Of a stretch of 11,522 nucleotides of DNA, positions 6,205-11,522 are shown piece by piece. Position numbers and translations under genes: made by a program. Below the pieces are notes generated by a model that had not been told where the DNA came from, did not search any database, and worked only from the letters and a program-made list of their open reading frames with translations. The DNA comes from Candidatus Equimonas enterica. Its GTDB lineage: Bacteria; Bacteroidota; Bacteroidia; Bacteroidales; Bacteroidaceae. The first letter of the stretch is position 1; each line of letters begins with the position of its first letter. Location of the stretch: assembly GCA_018066225.1 (NCBI GenBank), contig JAGHRU010000075.1, positions 1-11,522 of the forward strand, read 5' to 3'.

Positions 6205-6960
6205 ATGCACCCCACCATCATCGTAGGCCCTTGTGTCATCGAAAACGCCACACTCCTCGACACCATAGCGCAGGAGATTGTTCGCATCAATGCCGCAGAA
6301 GGCCTTGACATTATCTTCAAAGCCTCCTTTGACAAGGCCAACCGCACCAGCATCCGCTCCTTTCGTGGTCCGGGCTTGGAGCGCGGCTTAACCATGCTCG
6401 CTGACATCAAAAGTCGCTACGGCCTACGTCTTACGACGGACATCCACGAGAGTTATCAAGCCGCCCCCGTAGGAGAAGTTGTCGATGTGCTGCAAATCCC
6501 AGCTTTCCTCTGTCGTCAAACAGATTTGTTGGTAGCCGCTGCCAAGACAGGGCGCGTCGTAAATATCAAGAAAGCCCAATTTCTCTCTGGCGAAGACATG
6601 CGTTATCCCGTAGAGAAATGCCGAGAGGCAGGTGCCAAAGAGGTATGGCTGTCAGAGCGCGGCACGTCATTTGGCTACAACACTCTCGTAGTCGATTTCC
6701 GCAACATCCCCATTATGAAAAATTGGGCCGATAAGGTCATCATGGACTGCACCCACAGTGTGCAACGCCCAGGTAGCGCAGGCGGCAAAACAGGGGGCGA
6801 CCGCCAGTACATCCCGAGCATGGCGTTGGCCGCCAAAGCCTTTGGAGCTGACGGTTACTTCTTTGAAGCGCATCCCGAGCCGGACAACGCCCTTTCAGAC
6901 GGTCCCAATATGATAGAACTTGCCAACCTACATTCTCTCATCCAGCAACTCATCTCCTAA
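6205..6960 (+). CDS. kdsA: 3-deoxy-8-phosphooctulonate synthase, metal-dependent type
   Basis: This 251-aa enzyme condenses arabinose-5-phosphate with phosphoenolpyruvate to give Kdo-8-phosphate for the LPS inner core. Family motifs are FKASFDKANRTSIRSFRGPGLE (38-59), TTDIHES (77-83), IPAFLCRQTDLL (98-109), NIKKAQF (120-126), RGTSFGYN (152-159), THSVQ (183-187) and FFEAHPEPDNALSDGP (219-234). The metal ligands known in the Aquifex enzyme are all present as Cys10, His184, Glu221 and Asp232; the E. coli metal-independent type has Asn instead of the Cys. The ATG at 6205 is the only start in the open stretch after the rlmI stop, which lies in the same frame, so the N-terminus begins unusually close to the GPC motif. 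kdsD follows after 2 nt. Confidence 0.96.
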   Translation: MHPTIIVGPCVIENATLLDTIAQEIVRINAAEGLDIIFKASFDKANRTSIRSFRGPGLERGLTMLADIKSRYGLRLTTDIHESYQAAPVGEVVDVLQIPAFLCRQTDLLVAAAKTGRVVNIKKAQFLSGEDMRYPVEKCREAGAKEVWLSERGTSFGYNTLVVDFRNIPIMKNWADKVIMDCTHSVQRPGSAGGKTGGDRQYIPSMALAAKAFGADGYFFEAHPEPDNALSDGPNMIELANLHSLIQQLIS

Positions 6961-6962
6961 CT

Positions 6963-7919
6963 ATGGTCACCAATCATAGCATATATGGCTTGCAATGTCT
7001 GCGTGACGAAGCAGAAGCCCTCCTTGCATTAAGACAATATGTCGGCGAGGATTTCAACCGCGCCGTAGAACTCATACTGGCCTGCCACGGTAAAGTTATC
7101 GTTACGGGCGTAGGTAAGAGCGGCCACATTGGCGCGAAAATAGCGGCCACCTTTGCCTCTACTGGCACCCCTTCGTTCTTCATCAACCCCCTTGATATTT
7201 TCCACGGCGACCTCGGAGCATTGACCAGCGAAGACCTTCTGCTGGCCATATCCAACTCGGGACAAACCGACGAACTGCTACGATTCATCCCTCTTATGGA
7301 GAAGCGGCAAGTGCCCATCATAGGCATGAGTGGCAACGAAAACAGCTTGTTGGCAAAATACAGCACCGTCCACCTTTGCACCAAAGTAGAGCGCGAAGCG
7401 TGTCCGCTGGGGCTTGCTCCCACATCAAGTACGACGGCTCAGTTGGCGATGGGCGATGCCTTGGCCTGCGCCCTTATCGTAGCGCGTAACTTCCGAGCCC
7501 AGGACTTTGCCAGGTTTCATCCGGGGGGTACACTCGGCAAGCGCCTATTGACACGCGCCCATGACGTCATGCAGACCGAAACCTTACCTGTCGTATCGCC
7601 CGAAATGCCGATGGGCGAAGTCGTATGTCACGTCTCCAGCGGTCGTCTGGGGCTCGTCGTCATCACCGACGAGGCAAACAAAGTGGAGGGCATCATCACT
7701 GACGGTGACGTACGACGTGCAATGGAGCACAACCAAGCACGTTTCTTTGACCTTCGTGCCACCGACATCATGACCAAAACGCCACAGATGGTTGCTCCCG
7801 AAACCAAGATAGCAGAAATCGAGCATATCATGCGAGAGCGCAAGATACACAGCGTCCTTGTCGTCGATAGCCAGCAGCATTTGCTGGGTATCGTGGACTC
7901 CTTCCGCACCATGCTCTAA
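6963..7919 (+). CDS. kdsD: D-arabinose-5-phosphate isomerase (KpsF/GutQ family)
   Basis: This 318-aa enzyme interconverts ribulose-5-phosphate and arabinose-5-phosphate, supplying the substrate of KdsA. The N-terminal SIS domain (about 35-195) has GVGKSGHIG with Lys52, ISNSGQTDE with Glu104, REACPLGLAPTSST with Glu145, and FHPGG with His186. These correspond to the E. coli KdsD catalytic set Lys59, Glu111, Glu152 and His193. Two CBS modules follow, about 200-255 (HDVMQTETLPVV through GIITDGDVRRAM) and 268-318 (DIMTKTPQMV through LLGIVDS). The start lies 2 nt after the kdsA stop, so the Kdo pair is tightly coupled; the next gene starts 15 nt downstream. Confidence 0.96.
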   Translation: MVTNHSIYGLQCLRDEAEALLALRQYVGEDFNRAVELILACHGKVIVTGVGKSGHIGAKIAATFASTGTPSFFINPLDIFHGDLGALTSEDLLLAISNSGQTDELLRFIPLMEKRQVPIIGMSGNENSLLAKYSTVHLCTKVEREACPLGLAPTSSTTAQLAMGDALACALIVARNFRAQDFARFHPGGTLGKRLLTRAHDVMQTETLPVVSPEMPMGEVVCHVSSGRLGLVVITDEANKVEGIITDGDVRRAMEHNQARFFDLRATDIMTKTPQMVAPETKIAEIEHIMRERKIHSVLVVDSQQHLLGIVDSFRTML

Positions 7920-7934
7920 AACGTAACGCCATAT

Positions 7935-9215
7935 ATGCGCCACGCCATTACTCTTCTCCTATTCTTATGGTCTGCATTTACCGTAGCTGTAAATGCAGAG
8001 CACGCTCCTGCCGATAGCGTGGTGCAGTCGTGGCTGGAAGCCACTTATAAGGTGCATTTCAGCACCAATAATAGCGTCGTATTGCTCCCTACGGGACAAG
8101 ACAAGTTTGATGATATGTTTCTGGCCATTCGCGCTGCAAAGCATTCCATCCACATGGAATACTTCAACTTCCGCAATGACAGCATATCTCACCTTCTCTT
8201 TGACCTCCTCAAAGAGAAAACGGCCGAAGGCGTGGAAGTGCGGCTGATGTTTGATGGCTTCGGCAACATGAGCAACAACCGTCCTCTACACAAAGTGCAT
8301 TTGGATAGTCTGCGAGCGTGTGGCATCGAAATCGTAGAATACGACCCTATTCGTCCCCCGTACTTAACGCAGGTATTCCACCGCGATCATCGCAAAATCG
8401 TTGTCATAGACGGGGTGATAGCTTACACAGGCGGAATGAACGTGGCCGACTATTATATAAAAGGTACACCACAAGTCGGCGATTGGCGCGATATGCACGT
8501 CCGTTTGGAAGGCGATGCTGTCGGTGTGTTGCAAGGCATCTTCTTGAAAATATGGAATCGCACGACGCATCAAGACATCCACGGCCCACAGTACTACCCA
8601 GGAGAACGCAACGCAAGGGTGCTATTTCCGATGTTGCGGCAAGATACGGTCTTCCGCGACACGACAAAGGTCGTCGGCGTGGTCAATAGAGAGCCGCACG
8701 AGACAGGACGCATCATCTCGCAGACCTTCACCCATTGCATCGATGCCGCCCAGACCTCTATTACCATCATCAATCCCTATCTCACACTCAACCTGCCGAT
8801 ACGCCGCGCCCTCAACCGCGCTATCAAGCGCGGCATACGCGTACAAATCATGGTGTCGGCAAATAGCGATATACCGCTAACCCCACGCATCGTAGAGCAC
8901 ACCGTACATCGGTTGATGAAGAAGGGGGCAGAAGTGTATTTCTTTCAAGGAGGCTTCCACCACACCAAGGTAATGATAGTAGATGGTGTGACCACCTTCC
9001 TTGGCAGCGCCAACCTCAACAGCCGATCTTTGGGGTGGGACTATGAATGTAACCTGCTCATCAATGGGAGAAACACCGCTACGGAATTGCAGCAAATCTT
9101 TGACCGTGACAAAGATGAACGTTGCTATCGTCTAAATCCCGAACGCTGGCAGCAATTCTCTCCTTGGCATCGCTTCAAATGCTGGCTGCTGCAAATCTTC
9201 ACGCCTTTTGTCTAA
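7935..9215 (+). CDS. Secreted phospholipase D / cardiolipin synthase-like protein with two HKD motifs
   Basis: This 426-aa member of the phospholipase D superfamily has both catalytic motifs intact: His152-Arg-Lys154-4 residues-Asp159 (HRKIVVIDG) and His343-Thr-Lys345-4 residues-Asp350 (HTKVMIVDG). Each is followed by the expected Gly and downstream Asn-containing segment (TGGMNVADYY; LGSANLNSRS). The overall layout matches bacterial cardiolipin synthases, which join two phosphatidylglycerols or use related phosphatidyl transfer. Instead of the usual two N-terminal membrane helices it has a signal peptide: MRH, a hydrophobic stretch at 4-19, and a VNA cleavage site after Ala21. The enzyme is therefore predicted to act in the periplasm or at the outer membrane. 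The C-terminus (WHRFKCWLLQIFTPFV) is aromatic and amphipathic and may touch membrane. Transferase versus hydrolase activity cannot be decided from sequence. Confidence 0.9.
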   Translation: MRHAITLLLFLWSAFTVAVNAEHAPADSVVQSWLEATYKVHFSTNNSVVLLPTGQDKFDDMFLAIRAAKHSIHMEYFNFRNDSISHLLFDLLKEKTAEGVEVRLMFDGFGNMSNNRPLHKVHLDSLRACGIEIVEYDPIRPPYLTQVFHRDHRKIVVIDGVIAYTGGMNVADYYIKGTPQVGDWRDMHVRLEGDAVGVLQGIFLKIWNRTTHQDIHGPQYYPGERNARVLFPMLRQDTVFRDTTKVVGVVNREPHETGRIISQTFTHCIDAAQTSITIINPYLTLNLPIRRALNRAIKRGIRVQIMVSANSDIPLTPRIVEHTVHRLMKKGAEVYFFQGGFHHTKVMIVDGVTTFLGSANLNSRSLGWDYECNLLINGRNTATELQQIFDRDKDERCYRLNPERWQQFSPWHRFKCWLLQIFTPFV

Positions 9216-9236
9216 CCTACACGTACTCTCCGCACT

Positions 9237-10610
9237 ATGCGCAACCCTATATTCACCATTCTCAAAGCACTGGCCATCGTCCTTGTCGTCCTTGGCCACT
9301 CTGGCTGTCCCGAGGTGGTCAAAGATTTTGTCTATCAATTTCACGTGCCTGCCTTCTTCCTCTGCGCAGGCTATTTTTTCCATACCAAATACCTCGACGA
9401 CGCAGGTACCTACATCGGCCATCGCTTCAAGGGCTTGTATGTACCGTTTGTGACATGGAGCGTCTTCTTTCTCCTGATTCACAAATTGCTTCTATGGCTT
9501 GGCCTGTTGAGTACCTCCTATGGTAATATGGCAGGTATGGTGTCGCACGCCTATTCCTGGCACGAGTTTAGCGAGCGTCTCTTGGCCATTATATTCAACA
9601 TGTCGGGCTACGACGACTTCTTATGTAGCCCCTTCTGGTTTTTCCGCAGCCTCTTCGTAGGTAGCCTACTCTGGCTCCTGTGCTTCAAAGTGGGGCGGTG
9701 CCTCAAATGGCTTGGCGACGACCTTCGCATCACCCTCGGCGTAGCCGTCAGCGTGTGGGCATTGGCTCTGTGGCAAAGCGTAGAGCGATTTGACATAGCA
9801 GGCTTCACCGGCGGCGGTTACCGCGAACTTACAGGACTGATGTTCATCGCTTTGGGCTTTGCCGTCCGTGAGGTGCAACGCCTCTGGTGCGAAGACAAAA
9901 CGACTTTCGCCGCCCTGCGTCCGCTACTCTCTCACCGCGCCGTCATCGTCAGCCTGCCGTGGATCTGCACCATCGCTGCACTGGCTATTCTCCTTGTCAC
10001 GGGCTGCGCCCTACACCCCATTATGACATCAAGCAGCGGTCTTGCTACAACGGCACTGCTGCCCGTCACAGGTCTTTGCGGTTTTTACCTACTCTATCGC
10101 CTGAGTGCCCTGCTTTCCCATATCGGCGGATTTGTAGGCCGTGCCTTGCGCTATATGGGCGAGAACACCCTCTATATCTTCGCGTTTCACTTCCTTGCGT
10201 TCAAGCTCGTCAGTGCCATCAAGGTGGGCGTCTATGGATTGCCTTGGCAAGCCGTAGGCAGTCATGCCGTCGTCCACGCATACACGGACGATAACTTCTG
10301 GCTCTTCTACACCCTCGTAGGCGTAGCATTGCCGCTACTATGGATATACGGCTATCGTCGGTTGATGGCACGCCACGGCGAAAGCATCGCGGCTGTCTTC
10401 ACCTTGCAAGGCCTGTGGCGCATCCTGCGTTTCATCATTCGGCTGACGGTACGCCTCATTCGTGGCACCATTCGTGGCATCGGCCGAAGCATCAAGCTGT
10501 TTGGCACCTTCTGCCGTGGCATGATAGCCGCCACTATGGAGCGCGAAGACAATGACGAGGACGAAGAAGACGACGAAGAGGAAGAAAATGTAGGCGAAGA
10601 GCAAAAATAA
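9237..10610 (+). CDS. Acyltransferase family 3 membrane protein with charged C-terminal tail
   Basis: This 457-aa polytopic membrane protein is of the acyltransferase-3 (OafA/WecH/YcfT-like) type, whose members O-acetylate surface glycans or other envelope molecules. The first helix contains IVLVVLGHSG with the conserved His21. It is followed by YQFHVPAFFLCAGYFF (33-48), typical of the family's second segment, PFWFFRSLFVGSLLW (132-146) and further hydrophobic helices around 164-180, 198-212, 236-257, 270-290, 311-326 and 354-372. YMGENTLYIFAFHF (307-320) is the usual late family motif. After residue 390 the protein adds an Arg-rich amphipathic region (395-428, Arg about every third or fourth residue) and then a strongly acidic end (435-457, nearly all Asp and Glu). 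The gene is last in the operon, 21 nt after the HKD gene. The substrate is unknown; LPS or another surface glycan is plausible from context. Confidence 0.9.
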   Translation: MRNPIFTILKALAIVLVVLGHSGCPEVVKDFVYQFHVPAFFLCAGYFFHTKYLDDAGTYIGHRFKGLYVPFVTWSVFFLLIHKLLLWLGLLSTSYGNMAGMVSHAYSWHEFSERLLAIIFNMSGYDDFLCSPFWFFRSLFVGSLLWLLCFKVGRCLKWLGDDLRITLGVAVSVWALALWQSVERFDIAGFTGGGYRELTGLMFIALGFAVREVQRLWCEDKTTFAALRPLLSHRAVIVSLPWICTIAALAILLVTGCALHPIMTSSSGLATTALLPVTGLCGFYLLYRLSALLSHIGGFVGRALRYMGENTLYIFAFHFLAFKLVSAIKVGVYGLPWQAVGSHAVVHAYTDDNFWLFYTLVGVALPLLWIYGYRRLMARHGESIAAVFTLQGLWRILRFIIRLTVRLIRGTIRGIGRSIKLFGTFCRGMIAATMEREDNDEDEEDDEEEENVGEEQK

Positions 10611-10714
10611 TTGGGGCGAGATAAAATAAAACACCCCCATGGCGCGTTATATGAATATCGGGAGCAATGTCTCCTGAGAAAGTATAAAGCCCGAAACTCT
10701 AACCCCAAACATTG

Positions 10715-10900
10715 ATGCTTATCGCCCATTCTACCCCTCCTTCACCTCGTCCTGACACCCTTGCCTTCCTCCGCCGCTATGCGCGTCAAGTGCGCCCACA
10801 GCATGAGCACGCTGCCACCTCGGCAGACGCTGCCACGCCAGAGCAGAAGCAGGACAATGCCTCCGATTTCACCCTCTACTACATCGTTTCACCACAATAA
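10715..10900 (+). CDS. Small hypothetical protein upstream of purT
   Basis: A 61-aa frame from ATG 10715 (a TTG lies directly before it) ends at TAA 10898-10900, six nt before the purT start. Its codons favour GCC, CGC, CTC and ACC as in neighbouring genes, which supports real coding. The sequence has a Pro/Ser-rich start (HSTPPSPRPD), a predicted basic helix TLAFLRRYARQVRP (residues 16-29), an Ala/Gln/Asp-rich linker and a hydrophobic end, DFTLYYIVS. There is no signal peptide or membrane helix. I recognise no domain. The position suggests co-transcription with purT; a leader or small regulatory role is speculation. Confidence 0.5.
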   Translation: MLIAHSTPPSPRPDTLAFLRRYARQVRPQHEHAATSADAATPEQKQDNASDFTLYYIVSPQ

Positions 10901-10906
10901 GGTCGA

Positions 10907-11522
10907 ATGAAGAAAATTTTACTCTTAGGTAGTGGCGAACTTGGTAAGGAGTTCGTCATTGCTGCCCAGCGTCTGGGACAACACGTTGTGGCCTGCGACG
11001 CTTACGCCCACGCCCCTGCCATGCAGGTGGCCGACGAATGTGAAGTGTTTTCCATGCTCGATGGCGACGCCCTGGAGGCGGCCGTCAAGAAGCACAAGCC
11101 CGACATCATCGTGCCCGAGATAGAAGCCATCCGCACGGAGAAGCTCTACGACTTCGAAGCACAGGGCATACAAGTGACCCCATCTGCGCGTGCCGTCAAT
11201 TTCACCATGAACCGCAAAGCCATCCGCGACTTGGCGGCGAAAGAATTGGGACTGAAAACGGCAAAGTATTTCTATGCCAAGAGTTACGAAGAGCTGCAAG
11301 CCGCAGCCGAAAAGATAGGCTTCCCCTGCATTGTCAAGCCCCTGATGTCTTCCTCGGGCAAGGGGCAAAGCCTCGTCCACACAGCGGCAGACCTGCAACA
11401 CGCATGGGACTATGGCATGGCAGGTAGCCGTGGTGACATCAAGGAACTCATCATAGAGGAATTCATACATTTCGATTCCGAAATCACGCTCCTCACTGTG
11501 ACGCAAAAGAACGGGCCTACCC
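10907..11522 (+). CDS. purT: Formate-dependent phosphoribosylglycinamide formyltransferase (GAR transformylase 2), cut by right edge
   Basis: The first 205 residues of PurT, an ATP-grasp enzyme that uses formate and ATP to formylate glycinamide ribonucleotide in purine synthesis, are present. The pre-ATP-grasp domain shows LLLGSGELGKEF (5-16), APAMQVAD (36-43), MLDGDAL (50-56) and IVPEIEAI (68-75). The ATP-grasp region has FTMNRKAIRDLAA (99-111), FPCIVKPLMSSSGKGQS (139-155) and FDSEITLLTV (189-198). Order and spacing match E. coli PurT, but the N-terminus is shorter and begins directly at the Rossmann strand. The ATG at 10907 follows the small ORF after 6 nt. No TAnnTTTG promoter is visible in 10611-10906. 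The formate-binding and C-terminal parts lie outside the window. Confidence 0.96.
   Translation, partial: MKKILLLGSGELGKEFVIAAQRLGQHVVACDAYAHAPAMQVADECEVFSMLDGDALEAAVKKHKPDIIVPEIEAIRTEKLYDFEAQGIQVTPSARAVNFTMNRKAIRDLAAKELGLKTAKYFYAKSYEELQAAAEKIGFPCIVKPLMSSSGKGQSLVHTAADLQHAWDYGMAGSRGDIKELIIEEFIHFDSEITLLTVTQKNGPT

Noticed and set aside
10611..10640. Terminator after the acyltransferase gene
   Set aside because: TGGGG (10612-10616) and CCCCA (10635-10639) pair over an 18-nt loop and no T tract follows.
10659..10676. Hairpin CGGGAG/CTCCTG as a riboswitch or terminator before the small ORF
   Set aside because: A single 6-bp stem with one G-T pair and no T run or known riboswitch features; the rest of 10611-10714 shows nothing recognisable.

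Overview
The window looks like chromosomal housekeeping and cell-envelope DNA from a Bacteroidales bacterium, most likely Prevotellaceae or a relative, with G+C a little above half by eye. Three points support this. Two spacers carry promoters of the Bacteroidota type (TTTG or a near match, exactly 20 nt, then TAnnTTTG). Genes generally lack Shine-Dalgarno sequences. The protein families and their order (DUF5063 - DEDD exonuclease - RlmI-like methylase; metal-type KdsA next to KdsD) also fit the phylum. No transposase, phage, plasmid, tRNA, rRNA or CRISPR signal was found.

Minus strand, 2636 down to 1: one TAnnTTTG element reads leftwards into a compact cluster. It holds an unrecognised single-pass membrane protein, a YigZ/IMPACT-family protein and aroE, which overlaps yigZ by ATGA. 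A 193-nt spacer follows, with four 22-bp tandem repeats and a possible 14-codon leader ORF. At the left edge are the first 23 codons of an ABC-F ATPase.

Plus strand, 2708-3563: an isolated transcription unit with a canonical promoter, a glycine-zipper OmpA-like lipoprotein and a clear hairpin terminator.

Plus strand, 3620-10610: a probable seven-gene operon. Its promoter sits so close to the first ATG that the mRNA should be almost leaderless. The order is a DUF5063 protein, a 3'-5' exonuclease with a basic tail, an RlmI-like 23S rRNA methyltransferase, kdsA, kdsD, a signal-peptide-bearing phospholipase D/cardiolipin-synthase-like protein, and a membrane acyltransferase with an unusual charged tail. 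The first three genes suggest RNA metabolism. KdsD (ribulose-5-P to arabinose-5-P) feeds KdsA (arabinose-5-P plus PEP to Kdo-8-P) for LPS inner core. The last two fit envelope lipid or glycan modification.

Plus strand, 10715-11522: a probable 61-aa small protein lies six bases upstream of purT, the formate-dependent purine enzyme, which is cut by the right edge.

Nothing here demands a new biological system. The least explained items are the 22-bp near-palindromic array before the ABC-F gene, the near-leaderless operon start, the secreted HKD protein in a Kdo operon, the acyltransferase tail, and the small ORF before purT.
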